A DNA stretch of 64,000 bases, taken from NCBI GenBank assembly GCA_020632795.1, contig JACKEV010000008.1:248001-312000 (forward strand), given 5' to 3'. Positions within the stretch are counted from its first letter, which is position 1; the number at the start of each line of letters is the position of its first letter. The DNA is from Alphaproteobacteria bacterium. Its GTDB lineage: Bacteria; Myxococcota_A; UBA796; CAJQPC01. Shown here piece by piece: positions 17,902-25,885 of this stretch. The position numbers were made by a program, and so were the translations under genes. The notes beneath the pieces were generated by a model. It ran no database searches and was not told the DNA's origin. It saw nothing but the letters and a program-made list of their open reading frames with translations.

Positions 17902-18411
17902 ATGACCCTGGAGATCCGACGCCTGACCCCCGACGACGCGGACGCGCTGTTCGCTGTGCGCGTGCGGGCCCTCGCCACCGACCCGGTGGCGTTCACGGCC
18001 GAACAGTCCCAGGAGGAGGCGCTGGGGGTCCCCTTCTTCCGGGAGCGGCTGGGGCAGCCCCTGGACCAGGCGGCCACCTTCGGCGCCTGGGAGGACGGCG
18101 CGCTCGTGGGCATGGTGGGGCTGTTCCGGCCGGACCGCCCCAAGGGCTGGCACAAGGTGATGGTGTGGGGCATGTGGGTCGCCCCGGAGGCCCGGCAGCA
18201 TGGGGTGGGGCGCGGCCTGCTGGCGGCGGCGCTGGCCTTCGCGCGCGCGATGCCTGACTGCGCGCGGGTGAAGCTCTCGGTGAACACGGGGCAGCTCGCT
18301 GCGGTGCGTCTCTATCAGTCCATGGGCTTCGAGGTCACCGGCACGGAGCCTGACGCGCTGCGCTGGGAGGGCGTGAGCTACGACGAGCACCACATGGAGC
18401 GGGTGCTTTAG
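17902..18411 (+). CDS. GNAT-family N-acetyltransferase
   Basis: A 169-residue protein from ATG 17902. It begins LEIRRLTPDDADALFAVRVR, the usual GNAT beta-1/alpha-1, and carries the acetyl-CoA-binding motif A as VAPEARQHGVGRGLLAAAL (R/Q-x-x-G-x-G). The C-terminal NTGQLAAVRLYQSMGFEVTG is the classic GNAT beta-6/7 ending. The substrate cannot be predicted. It lies 40 nt from the divergent mtnA start and ends 4 nt inside the convergent methyltransferase gene. Confidence 0.92.
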   Translation: MTLEIRRLTPDDADALFAVRVRALATDPVAFTAEQSQEEALGVPFFRERLGQPLDQAATFGAWEDGALVGMVGLFRPDRPKGWHKVMVWGMWVAPEARQHGVGRGLLAAALAFARAMPDCARVKLSVNTGQLAAVRLYQSMGFEVTGTEPDALRWEGVSYDEHHMERVL

Positions 18412-19343
18412 ACCGCCCGCCGCGCGACCGCCGTCCACGCCCGGTTGAGGTGGGCGGTCTCGGGCCGCTCCCGGAGCCGCGCCTCCCAGGCCAGCACGCC
18501 GTCCAGGTCCAGCCCACCGCCGGCCAGCTCGAAGGGGCCCGACGGGATGTAGTGGGTGGGCACGCAGGCCAGGATCTCGAAGTCGGCCAGCAGCGCCCGC
18601 AGGTCGGGCTCGGTGAAGGTGCGCACCCAGCGGTCGCCAGGGACGTGGACCACGCCGTCGCCGAGCAGGGCGTCGAGGGTGCCGCTGGCGGCGTCCAGGG
18701 CGGCCGCCCAGCCCCACCGGGCCTCCACCGAGCACAGCAGCACGCCGCCGGGCTTGAGGACCCGGCGCACCTGGGCGAGGGCCGCGGCCGGATCCTCGAC
18801 GTAGCAGAGCACCTCGGCGGCCACGACTGCGTCGACGGGCGCGAGGGGGGGCAGGCGCTCGGCGGTGGTCCAGTGCAGGTCCACCCGGCCGGGGCGGCCC
18901 ACGGCGTGCTGGAGGGCCCGCCACAGGGAGCGCAGGTCCGCGTCCACGACCTCGACGTCCAGGCCCTGACCGAGCAGCCAGGCCGCGAAGCGCCCGCAGC
19001 CGCCGCCCAGGTCCAGCACCCGCCCTGTGGCCGGCAGGTGCTCCCCCCACCAGCGCAGGTACAGGGCCCGCTCCAGGAGCTTGTCGGCGTGGTTGGGGGC
19101 AGCGGGGTCCAGGAAGTCCAGCCACTCGGGGTGGGTCTGCCAGGCCGCCACCAGGCCGGCGAGGTTGTCGAGGGGCGGGGACGGGGCGGGCCCGCCCTCG
19201 TGGAGATCGGCGAGCCGGGGGTCGCCGGGGGGCATGCGGAACGACGCCCCCGACCAGGCGTCCAGCTCGACGCAGGGGTAGGGGGGGCCGGGCGGCAGCG
19301 GGGCGGTGGCGCCGTGGATCCATCGGGCGTCTGCGAGGCTCAT
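18408..19343 (-). CDS. SAM-dependent methyltransferase
   Basis: A 311-residue protein from ATG 19343. Class I motif I is VLDLGGGCGRFAAWL (about 109-123), the acidic strand-2 end is VEVVDADLRSL, motif II-like VDAVVAAEVLCYVEDP and motif III VLKPGGVLLCSVE. This is a Rossmann-fold methyltransferase, type 11 subclass. The first 80 residues are Pro-rich and not conserved. The substrate is unknown; no biosynthetic neighbours help. Confidence 0.9.
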   Translation of the reverse strand: MSLADARWIHGATAPLPPGPPYPCVELDAWSGASFRMPPGDPRLADLHEGGPAPSPPLDNLAGLVAAWQTHPEWLDFLDPAAPNHADKLLERALYLRWWGEHLPATGRVLDLGGGCGRFAAWLLGQGLDVEVVDADLRSLWRALQHAVGRPGRVDLHWTTAERLPPLAPVDAVVAAEVLCYVEDPAAALAQVRRVLKPGGVLLCSVEARWGWAAALDAASGTLDALLGDGVVHVPGDRWVRTFTEPDLRALLADFEILACVPTHYIPSGPFELAGGGLDLDGVLAWEARLRERPETAHLNRAWTAVARRAV

Positions 19344-19400
19344 ACCTCGCGCTCTAATGCCTGCCCGCGCGAGCGCGCAACGGGATCCGCCCGAATCGGC

Positions 19401-19429
19401 TTGACACTCCCTTCACCGCCGAGCATCAT
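19401..19429 (+). promoter_or_regulatory. Predicted promoter for the 15-residue ORF
   Basis: TTGACA at 19401-19406, a 17-nt spacer and CATCAT at 19424-19429 form a sigma-70-type promoter with a perfect -35 and weak -10. Transcription would start near 19436 and reach the Shine-Dalgarno GGAGG at 19471-19475. Confidence 0.5.
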
Positions 19430-19480
19430 GCGGGGGTGTCCGGGTCTCCCCCGGTTCCTTTGCCCCATCCGGAGGTTCTC

Positions 19481-19528
19481 ATGAACTGGCGCCCCTCTCC
19501 TCGGCCCAAGCCCGAGCCCAAGAAGTAG
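19481..19528 (+). CDS. Putative 15-residue microprotein (MNWRPSPRPKPEPKK)
   Basis: ATG 19481 to TAG 19528 encodes the Pro/Lys/Arg-rich peptide MNWRPSPRPKPEPKK. It is preceded by a strong GGAGG (19471-19475, 5-nt spacing) and by a good -35 with correctly spaced -10, and is followed 34 nt later by a 13-bp hairpin. Such a complete set of signals around so short an ORF suggests either a real microprotein or a leader peptide. No downstream gene on this strand exists to be controlled, which disfavours a leader. The composition resembles proline-rich ribosome- or membrane-active peptides, but no function can be stated. Confidence 0.5.
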   Translation: MNWRPSPRPKPEPKK

Positions 19529-19562
19529 CCACGCGTTCGGGGCTGCCGCTCCGCCGCGACCG

Positions 19563-19592
19563 GGCCTGTCTCGCCTTCTGGTGGGGCAGGCC
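19563..19592. terminator. Strong GC-rich hairpin, probable terminator
   Basis: A 13-bp stem (three G-T wobbles) 19563-19575/19580-19592 closes a TTCT loop. It lies downstream of the microprotein ORF and also just beyond the stop of lpxC on the other strand, so it could serve both. Only a weak pyrimidine tract follows, so intrinsic termination efficiency is uncertain. Confidence 0.55.
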
Positions 19593-19613
19593 TGTCCTCT
19601 TCAGGGGGCCGCC

Positions 19614-20501
19614 TCAGGGCGTCAGGGTGTAGGCGCCGGGATCGGCCAGCAGCGCCCGCAGCAGGGCGTGGGTCAGCCCGTGGCCGGGGCGGGTGGCCTC
19701 GACCCGGCCCACCAGGCGGGCGCCGAGCAGCCCCAGGTCCCCCACGACGTCCAGCAGCTTGTGCCGCACGGGCTCGTCTTCAGCGCGCAGGCCGTCCGGG
19801 TTGACCACGCCGACGCGATCGTAGACGACGGCGTTGCTGAGGGTCCCGCCCAGGGCCAGCCCCGCCTCCCGCAGCGCCTCGATGTCCCGCAGGAAGCCGA
19901 AGGTGCGGGCCCAGGCCAGCTCGGCCCGGAAGCTGGCGGCGGTGAGGGGGAGGGCGAGGTGCTGGGCGCCGATCAGCGGGTGGGGGAAGTCCACCGTCGC
20001 GGACAGGGTGAGCGCGGGGGCCGGGTGGAGGGCCATGCGCCGGGCGCCGGAGCTGACCTCAACGTGGCGTCGGACCACGAGGTGGCGGGCGGGCGTGGCC
20101 TGCTCCCGTCGGCCGGCGGCGTCGATGTGGCGGACCCAGGGCCGGGCGGAGCCGTCGAGCACGGGCAGCTCGGGGCCGTCGACCTCGACGCGGGCGTTGT
20201 CGATGCCGGCGGCGACCAGGGCCGCGATCAGGTGTTCGACCGTGGACACGCCGACGTCGCCCACGGCCAGGGTGGTGGCCAGCCGGGTGGAGCGCACGTT
20301 GGCGAGGGTGGCAGGGATGGTCGGGGCGCCGGGGCGGTCGACGCGCACGAGGTGCAGGCCGGTGCGCGGGGGCGCGGGGCAGACCCGGGCCCGCACCGTC
20401 GCGCCGGTGTGCAGGCCCACGCCGCTGGCCTCGAAGGCCGCAGCCAGGGTGGCCTCGAGCGCGGGGCCCGGGCGGGCGGTGGGGGCAGGATGGGTCTGCA
20501 T
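19614..20501 (-). CDS. lpxC: UDP-3-O-acyl-N-acetylglucosamine deacetylase
   Basis: A 295-residue protein from ATG 20501. LpxC removes the acetyl group from UDP-3-O-acyl-GlcNAc, the first committed step in lipid A synthesis. Zinc ligands are visible: STVEHL (H90) and RHKLLDVVGDL (His and Asp), with GRVEATRPGHGLTHALL supplying the catalytic His region. ASGVGLHTG near residue 25-33 and PVLDGSARPWV are also typical. It is slightly short for LpxC, ending soon after the catalytic region. It shows that the organism builds LPS. Confidence 0.95.
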   Translation of the reverse strand: MQTHPAPTARPGPALEATLAAAFEASGVGLHTGATVRARVCPAPPRTGLHLVRVDRPGAPTIPATLANVRSTRLATTLAVGDVGVSTVEHLIAALVAAGIDNARVEVDGPELPVLDGSARPWVRHIDAAGRREQATPARHLVVRRHVEVSSGARRMALHPAPALTLSATVDFPHPLIGAQHLALPLTAASFRAELAWARTFGFLRDIEALREAGLALGGTLSNAVVYDRVGVVNPDGLRAEDEPVRHKLLDVVGDLGLLGARLVGRVEATRPGHGLTHALLRALLADPGAYTLTP

Positions 20502-20552
20502 CGGCGGGCAGGATACCCCGTCATGGGGCGAGCCGCTGTCCTCTCCGCGCGC

Positions 20553-20978
20553 TCAGTGCTCGGACGGACCGGGGAGGGCGCGCACGACGTCCCCCTGGCG
20601 CACGCCGTTGGCCTCGAACCAGCCCCGGTTCATCTCCAGGGCGTACTGGGCGTCCCCCGCCGAGAGCACCCCCTTTCGTTCGAACGGGACCATCGCCTCG
20701 ATGTTCAGGATCCGCCCGGTGGGGTCCATGTAGGCGATCGACAGGGGGATCGAGGTGTTCTCCATCCAGAAGGAGCGCGGCCCGGCGCTGGGGTAGACGA
20801 AGAGCATGCCGGCGTCCTCGTCCAGCTCCTTGCGGAACATCAGGCCCTTCTGGCGCTCGGCGGGCTCATCGGCGACCTCGACGGTGAGGCGATGCTCGCC
20901 CAGCTCGATGGTCGTGGTGGGGAGGGTGCCCTTCTTGGGGCCGCATGCGGTCAGCGCGAAGAGGATGAGGGGGCGCAT
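20553..20978 (-). CDS. DUF192 lipoprotein
   Basis: A 141-residue protein from ATG 20978, whose first base overlaps the ruvB stop (TGATG). A short lipoprotein signal ends at LTAC. The mature part matches DUF192: ERQKGLMFRKELDEDAGMLFVY, SFWMENTSIPLSIAYMD, and a C-terminal LEMNRGWFEANGVRQGD. Members are small beta-barrel envelope proteins of unknown function. Tail position behind ruvCAB suggests co-transcription rather than shared function. Confidence 0.92.
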   Translation of the reverse strand: MRPLILFALTACGPKKGTLPTTTIELGEHRLTVEVADEPAERQKGLMFRKELDEDAGMLFVYPSAGPRSFWMENTSIPLSIAYMDPTGRILNIEAMVPFERKGVLSAGDAQYALEMNRGWFEANGVRQGDVVRALPGPSEH

Positions 20979-21997
20979 CAGAACAGCTCCTCCTGCTCGG
21001 TGACGGTGGGCGGCGCGAAGGCCAGGCCCAGGTGGGCGAGGCCCCGGCGGGTGATGATTCGGCCGCGGCTGGTGCGCTGCACGAAGCCGTGGCGGATGAG
21101 GTAGGGCTCGTAGACCTCTTCGATGGTGTCGGTCTCTTCGCCGACGGCGGCGGCCAGGTTGGAGAGGCCCACGGGGCCGCCGTCGAACTTCTCGGCGATG
21201 GTGCGCAGGAGCCGGGTGTCCATCTTGTCGAGGCCCTGCTCGTCGACCTGCAGGCGGGTGAGCGCCTTGCGGGTGATGTCCAGGCCGATGGTGCCGTCGG
21301 ACTCGACCTGGGCGAAGTCGCGGATGCGCTTGAGCAGGCGGTTGGCGATGCGGGGGGTGCCCCGGCTGCGGCGGGCCAGCTCCAGGGCCCCCTCCGGCTT
21401 GATCTCCACCCCCAGCCGACCGGCGGAGCGGGTGATGATCTCGCGCAGCTCGGCGGGGCTGTAGAAGTCCATCGTGGCCTGGATGCCGAAGCGGGCGCGC
21501 AGCGGGGCGGTCAGCAGCCCCGAGCGGGTGGTGGCGCCCACCAGGGTGAAGCGTCGCAGGGGCAGCTTGACGGACTGGGCGCCGGGGCCGGTGCCGAGCA
21601 CGACGTCGATCTCGAAGTCCTCCATCGCGGGGTAGAGGACCTCCTCGACCGCCCGGTTGAGGCGGTGGATCTCGTCGATGAACAGGATCTCACGGTCCTC
21701 CATGTTGTTGAGGATCGCCGCGAGGTCGCCGCCGCGCTCGATGGTGGGGCCCGAGGCGGTGCGGACCTCGACCCCCAGCTCCTCGCCCAGGATGTAGGCG
21801 AGGGAGGTCTTGCCCAGGCCGGGCGGCCCGGAGAGCAGGACGTGGTCGAGGGCCTCGCCGCGCTGGAGGGCGGCGCGGATGTAGACGCGCAGGTTGTCCT
21901 TGATGCGCTCCTGGCCGATGTACTCGTCGAGGTTGCGCGGACGCAGCGCGGGGTCGACGGGCTCGACGAGGTCGGGGTCCACCACGCGGGTCGTCAT
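20978..21997 (-). CDS. ruvB: Holliday junction branch migration ATPase RuvB
   Basis: A 339-residue AAA+ ATPase from ATG 21997, overlapping the ruvA stop (ATGA). Walker A is GPPGLGKTSLAY, Walker B ILFIDEIHRL, sensor I and arginine finger lie in GATTRSGLLTAPLRARFG, and the C-terminal winged helix ends at GLAHLG. With RuvA it drives branch migration of Holliday junctions. Length and gene order RuvC-RuvA-RuvB are canonical. Confidence 0.98.
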   Translation of the reverse strand: MTTRVVDPDLVEPVDPALRPRNLDEYIGQERIKDNLRVYIRAALQRGEALDHVLLSGPPGLGKTSLAYILGEELGVEVRTASGPTIERGGDLAAILNNMEDREILFIDEIHRLNRAVEEVLYPAMEDFEIDVVLGTGPGAQSVKLPLRRFTLVGATTRSGLLTAPLRARFGIQATMDFYSPAELREIITRSAGRLGVEIKPEGALELARRSRGTPRIANRLLKRIRDFAQVESDGTIGLDITRKALTRLQVDEQGLDKMDTRLLRTIAEKFDGGPVGLSNLAAAVGEETDTIEEVYEPYLIRHGFVQRTSRGRIITRRGLAHLGLAFAPPTVTEQEELF

Positions 21998-22596
21998 GGG
22001 GTGCTCCCGCTGAGGATGCGGAGGGAGGCGGAGAGGCGGATCTGGGTGTCGGCGTCGGCGAGGCCGTGCTCGAGCAGGCCGGCGAGGGCGCGGTCGATCT
22101 CGGACTTGCGGTAGCCGAGCTGGGCGAGGGCGAGGGGCAGGGGGTCGCTGGGCTTCGTCGGCGTGGGGGCCGCGGCGGGCGTGTCGGGCACGAAGGAGAC
22201 CGGCAGCTTGTCCTTGAGGTCGAGCACCAGGCGCAGGGCGGTCTTCTTGCCCACGCCGGGCACCTGGACGAGGGGGCCGCTGTCGTCGGCCGCGACGGCC
22301 TGGGCCAGGCGCTCCAGCCCCAGGTGGTCGAGCAGGGCCAGCCCCAGCTTGGGGCCGATCTTGGGCATGGAGATGAGGATCTCGAAGGCGTCGCGCTCGA
22401 TCGGGCGCCGGAAGCCGTAGAGGTCGATGGCGTCCTCGCGGACCTGGGTGGAGACGTGCAGGATCTGCTCCTCGCCCAGGGTCCAGGCGCTGACGCGGTT
22501 GACGCCGACCCGCACCCGGTAGCCCACGCCGTTGACGTCGACGGTGGCCTCGTCGCCGCGCAGGTCCACCACCTCGCCGCGCAGCCGCCCGATCAC
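21994..22596 (-). CDS. ruvA: Holliday junction DNA helicase subunit RuvA
   Basis: A 200-residue protein starting at GTG 22596, which overlaps the ruvC stop (GTGA). It begins IGRLRGEVVDLRGDEATVDV (OB-fold), contains the paired helix-hairpin-helix segments ILISMPKIGPKLGLALL and VQVPGVGKKTALRLVLDLK, and ends with the short domain III that binds RuvB (ALAQLGYRKSEIDRAL). It binds four-way junctions and loads RuvB. Confidence 0.97.
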   Translation of the reverse strand: MIGRLRGEVVDLRGDEATVDVNGVGYRVRVGVNRVSAWTLGEEQILHVSTQVREDAIDLYGFRRPIERDAFEILISMPKIGPKLGLALLDHLGLERLAQAVAADDSGPLVQVPGVGKKTALRLVLDLKDKLPVSFVPDTPAAAPTPTKPSDPLPLALAQLGYRKSEIDRALAGLLEHGLADADTQIRLSASLRILSGSTP

Positions 22597-23087
22597 TTGA
22601 GCCCCCGCAGCGAGGCGTGGTGCCGGGCGTGGGCGAGGTGGGTGATGCCGATGGCCAGGGCGTCGGTGGCGTCGTGGGGCAGGTCGACCTCCTGGCCCAG
22701 CAGCATGGAGACCACCCGCGCGATCTGCTTCTTGTCGGCGCGTCCGGTGCCGGTGACGGACTTCTTGATGGTCATGGCGTTGTACTCGAACACGGGGAGG
22801 TTGGCCTGGGCCGCCGCGAGCAGCGCGACCCCCCGCGCCTGGCCCAGCTTGAGCGCGGACTCGGAGGACTTGTGGCGGAAGATGGCTTCGATGGCGATGG
22901 CCTGGGGTCTGTGGACGGTGAGCACGGCCACCAGCCCCTCGTGGATCTCGCGGAGCCGGTGGGGGACGGGGTCTTTCGAGGAGGTCTTGATGACGCCCGC
23001 GGTCACCATCTGGTAACGGCCCCGATGGCGGTCGACGAGGCCATAGCCGGTGACGGTGGAGCCGGGGTCTATGCCGAGGACGAGCAT
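22593..23087 (-). CDS. ruvC: Holliday junction resolvase RuvC
   Basis: A 164-residue endonuclease from ATG 23087. The four acidic catalytic residues are in place: D7 (VLGIDPGS), E67 (AIAIEAIF), D139 and D142 (PHDATDALAIG). It nicks Holliday junctions symmetrically, working with RuvAB encoded by the overlapping genes downstream. First gene of the ruvCAB-DUF192 run. Confidence 0.98.
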   Translation of the reverse strand: MLVLGIDPGSTVTGYGLVDRHRGRYQMVTAGVIKTSSKDPVPHRLREIHEGLVAVLTVHRPQAIAIEAIFRHKSSESALKLGQARGVALLAAAQANLPVFEYNAMTIKKSVTGTGRADKKQIARVVSMLLGQEVDLPHDATDALAIGITHLAHARHHASLRGLK

Positions 23088-23130
23088 GGGGGTCTCGGTG
23101 GGGCAAGGTGGCGATGGCGTGCAGAACGGG

Positions 23131-23724
23131 GTCGTTCCCCCTCCGGGATGGATCCGACTCCAGGTTTCGAAGGTCCGTCTGTCCTTGACGGCTCACAACC
23201 GGCCACATCTCTGGGGAAATGGGCGGCGACGTCAAGTGCTGGTCCACCCATTGGCAACTCGGCGGATTCAGGTCGTCCATCCGGGACGACCGAGATCAGG
23301 GAGTTGGGCCATCCTGGGCCCGAGGAGTGCCCCGGAGGGGCCGGAGATGATAGCTTCGGCCTCGCCCCGTGGCCGGACAAAAAGCATGATGCAACTTGAA
23401 ATCGAATAAATTGGTTGACTGTCCAATTTATGCTCTTCTCGAAATCAACGATCACAAGTGCCCATCCGAGATTGGCGCGGCCACGCGTCGTGTAGGGTCC
23501 GATTGCCGCCCTCCTCTCCGAGGCACTCCTCGGGCCCAGGATGGCCCAACTCCCTGATCTCAGGAGTCCTGGACGGGTTCCCCCAAGATCGGCAGGACGG
23601 ATCCGCCGGCAGCGTCTTGGCCCTTGGCCCCTGGGCAGAGGGATGGCCATCAAGATGCGGCCGGTTGTGAGCCGTGACGAACCCTCGAAACCTGGAGTCG
23701 GATCCGTCCCGGAGGGGGGACGAC
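23131..23724. repeat. Large imperfect inverted repeat filling the intergenic region
   Basis: The 740-nt space between ruvC (start 23087) and the small MopE gene (stop 23829) has no convincing gene. It holds two oppositely oriented copies of a repeat. The outer blocks, 23131-23210 and 23653-23724, are near-identical inverted copies apart from a short gap; the inner blocks, 23292-23331 and 23522-23561, are a perfect 40-bp inverted match. Between the arms lies an A+T-rich core (about 23380-23460). Reading frames in the two arms translate to related peptides (both include TEIRELGHPGPEEC or PEIRELGHPGPEEC), but frames differ in context and lack start signals. This could be two insertions of a dispersed repeat or a non-autonomous element. 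Confidence 0.8.
23406..23431. other. Perfect A+T-rich hairpin at the centre of the inverted repeat
   Basis: ATAAATTGG (23406-23414) pairs perfectly with CCAATTTAT (23423-23431) around an 8-nt loop. It lies in the only A+T-rich island of the region. It may be a protein-binding dyad, a cruciform-prone centre or an element end. Confidence 0.6.
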
Positions 23725-23828
23725 TCCATTCACGCTCCGTACGCGGTTCGCCTTGCCGCTCGCCGCAACCCGTCGCCTCCTGAAACACCGCTATCCTCCG
23801 CCGATGCGGCACCAACCCGAAAAGGCGT

Positions 23829-24200
23829 TCAGTATATCCGCCGGCGCCGGATCGACCACAACAACGGCAACAGCAGCAGGAAGCCGCCGGCCTCGTCGAC
23901 CTCGGGCTCGCCGCCGCAGGCGCGGCAGGCCTCGGCCTCGTCCACCTTGCCGTCGCAGTCGTTGTCGATGCCGTCGCAGACCTCGGCGATGTCGTCGATC
24001 TTCCCGTTGCAGTTGTCGTCCAGGTTGTTGCACTGCTCCGGGGCGCCCGGGTAGATCGCGGGGTCGTTGGGGGCGCAGTCCACCGAGTCGGGCCAGCTGT
24101 CGTCGTCGGCGTCGGCGCCGTGGATGGGGACCGGGTTGAGCCCCGAGTCCACGCCGGTGTCCGCGGCGGCGAGGGTCAGCGAGAGGAGGAGCAGCAGCAC
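23829..24200 (-). CDS. Small secreted MopE-type repeat protein with C-terminal sorting-like tail
   Basis: A 123-residue protein from ATG 24200 with a signal peptide (LLLLLSLTLAAA). The mature part has two MopE-type Asp-rich repeats (DADDDSWPDSVDCAPNDP, then PGAPEQCNNLDDNCNGKIDD and VCDGIDNDCDGKVDE), which are predicted calcium- or metal-binding loops. The end is CRACGGEPEVDEAGG, then a hydrophobic segment and RRRR, a Cys-TM-Arg arrangement like MYXO-CTERM signals used for surface anchoring. It is the shortest of four MopE proteins in the window. Function unknown; likely surface-exposed. Confidence 0.75.
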   Translation of the reverse strand: MLLLLLSLTLAAADTGVDSGLNPVPIHGADADDDSWPDSVDCAPNDPAIYPGAPEQCNNLDDNCNGKIDDIAEVCDGIDNDCDGKVDEAEACRACGGEPEVDEAGGFLLLLPLLWSIRRRRIY

Positions 24201-24230
24201 GAGGTCAAGCTAACCCACCCGGGGCCGGGG

Positions 24231-25079
24231 TCACCGCTGCAGGAACAGGGGCCCGATGTTGAGGGCGATGGAGGCGACCACCCCGGCGGCGGTGCCGACG
24301 GCCAGCACCAGCGCCAGGACCTGCACCACCCGGGTCTCCCGGGCGCGGCCCTGGAGGGGCAGCAGGTAGCCCAGCAGGAAGCCGGAGAGGAAGCCGCCCG
24401 CGTGGCCCAGGTTGTTCACCGCCGGCATCAGCGCGCCGAAGATGCCCATCGCGATGGCCCAGGTCCACATCTGCCGGGAGATCTGCGCCCCGATGCCCCC
24501 GCCCCGGCGCCGCCCGAAGGCCGCGAGGCCGCCCATCAGCCCGAACACCGAGGCCGAGGCGCCGATCGTGGGCGCGCCGCCCAGCACGTTGGAGAGCAGG
24601 AAGCCGCCCGCCCCCGACAGGCTCCACAGGACGAAGAAGCGCGCCGGCCCGAAGACCTCCACCGCGTCGCTCCCGAGCTGGCGCGCCCACATCATGTTGA
24701 AGGCGATGTGCAGCAGGCTGCCGTGCAGGAAGCTGGCCGTGAGCAGGGTCCACCAGTGGCCTTGCGCCCAGGCCCAGCCGCCGGTCATGCCGAACAGGGT
24801 CAGCGCCCGCATGCTGGGGGAGACCAGGTCGAACAGCCCGAAGCTGCTGCTCTCCACCATGCCGGGCAGGTCGACGCCCACGCTGGCGGCGTAGAGCAGC
24901 ACGCAGACGAAGATGATGAGCCCGACGATGTCGGCGTTGGGGCCGAACACGCGGCGCAGCGCGGGGCCGTAGCCGAACAGGCTGGGGGCCGCAGCGCCGC
25001 AGTGCGGGCAGCGCTTCTCGCTGACATGGATCAGGCGGTGGCAGCTCGAGCACAGCACCGCCCCGTCGCGCTGGCGCAT
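24231..25079 (-). CDS. Rhomboid intramembrane serine protease with N-terminal zinc ribbon
   Basis: A 282-residue protein from ATG 25079. A zinc ribbon (C10-x2-C13 and C24-x2-C27) precedes a six-helix rhomboid core: the L2/H region FLHGSLLHIAFNMMW (H119, H124, N128), the catalytic Ser in TIGASASVFG (S175) and the catalytic His in NNLGHAGGFLSG (H225). Rhomboids cleave single-span membrane proteins inside the membrane. The zinc ribbon fusion occurs in other bacterial rhomboids and may recruit substrates. No substrate is obvious, although proteins with C-terminal membrane sorting tails, some of which are rhomboid/rhombosortase substrates in other bacteria, are encoded nearby. Confidence 0.92.
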   Translation of the reverse strand: MRQRDGAVLCSSCHRLIHVSEKRCPHCGAAAPSLFGYGPALRRVFGPNADIVGLIIFVCVLLYAASVGVDLPGMVESSSFGLFDLVSPSMRALTLFGMTGGWAWAQGHWWTLLTASFLHGSLLHIAFNMMWARQLGSDAVEVFGPARFFVLWSLSGAGGFLLSNVLGGAPTIGASASVFGLMGGLAAFGRRRGGGIGAQISRQMWTWAIAMGIFGALMPAVNNLGHAGGFLSGFLLGYLLPLQGRARETRVVQVLALVLAVGTAAGVVASIALNIGPLFLQR

Positions 25080-25086
25080 GGCGTCC

Positions 25087-25833
25087 CTATCCGGTGATCC
25101 GCTCCAGCTCCTCGTCGGAGATGTCGGCGTTGTGGTGGACGTTCTGGACGTCGTCGCTGTCCTCCAGCATCTCGATGAGCCGCAGGAAGCCCTCTGCGTC
25201 GTCGCCAGCGATCTCGACCCGGGTGTCGGGCACGAAGGTGACCTCGTCGTCGTCCAGCGTGAAGTCGGCGGTCAGCGCGTCGCGCACGGCGTGGAAGTCG
25301 CTGGGGTCGGTGGTGATCTCGAAGCTGTCGCCGTCGCGGACGACGTCCTCGGCGCCGGCGTCCAGGGCGGTCATCATCAGCTCGTCCTCGTCCACCCCGT
25401 CGGCCAGGACGGTGATCACGCCCTTGCGGTTGAACATGTAGGAGACGCAGCCGTCGGTGCCCAGGTTGCCGTTGCCCTTCTTGAAGGCCCAGCGCACCTC
25501 CGCCGTGGTGCGGTTGCGGTTGTCGGTCAGCGCCTCGATGAGCACCGCGACGCCGCCGGGGCCGTAGCCCTCCATCGTGATGTCCTCGTAGGCGGACATG
25601 TCGACGTCGCCCGTGCCCTTGGCGATGGCCCGCTCGATGTTGTCGCGGGGCATCGACTGTCCCTTGGCCTTGTCGATGGCCAGGCGCAGGCGCGGGTTGG
25701 CGTCCGCGTCGCCGCCGCCCATCCGCGCGGCGACGGTGATCTCCTTGATCAGCTTGGTGAACAGCTTGCCGCGCGCGGCGTCCTGCGCACCCTTGCGGCG
25801 CTTGATGTTGGCCCATTTGCTGTGGCCGGCCAT
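25087..25833 (-). CDS. YebC/TACO1-family protein
   Basis: A 248-residue protein from ATG 25833, full family length. It starts AGHSKWANIKRRKGAQDAAR and includes PRDNIERAIAKGTG, EGYGPGGVAVLIEALTDNRN and a GCVSYMFNRKG segment, all YebC hallmarks. Members act as DNA-binding regulators or, in more recent work, as factors easing translation of proline stretches. The many Pro-rich proteins in this window make the translation role attractive, but that is inference. A 7-nt gap to the rhomboid gene suggests co-transcription. Confidence 0.96.
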   Translation of the reverse strand: MAGHSKWANIKRRKGAQDAARGKLFTKLIKEITVAARMGGGDADANPRLRLAIDKAKGQSMPRDNIERAIAKGTGDVDMSAYEDITMEGYGPGGVAVLIEALTDNRNRTTAEVRWAFKKGNGNLGTDGCVSYMFNRKGVITVLADGVDEDELMMTALDAGAEDVVRDGDSFEITTDPSDFHAVRDALTADFTLDDDEVTFVPDTRVEIAGDDAEGFLRLIEMLEDSDDVQNVHHNADISDEELERITG

Positions 25834-25885
25834 CGTCGTGCACTCCCGTGGTCCGCAGGGCGACTAACCCGCGCCCCAGCGCCCT

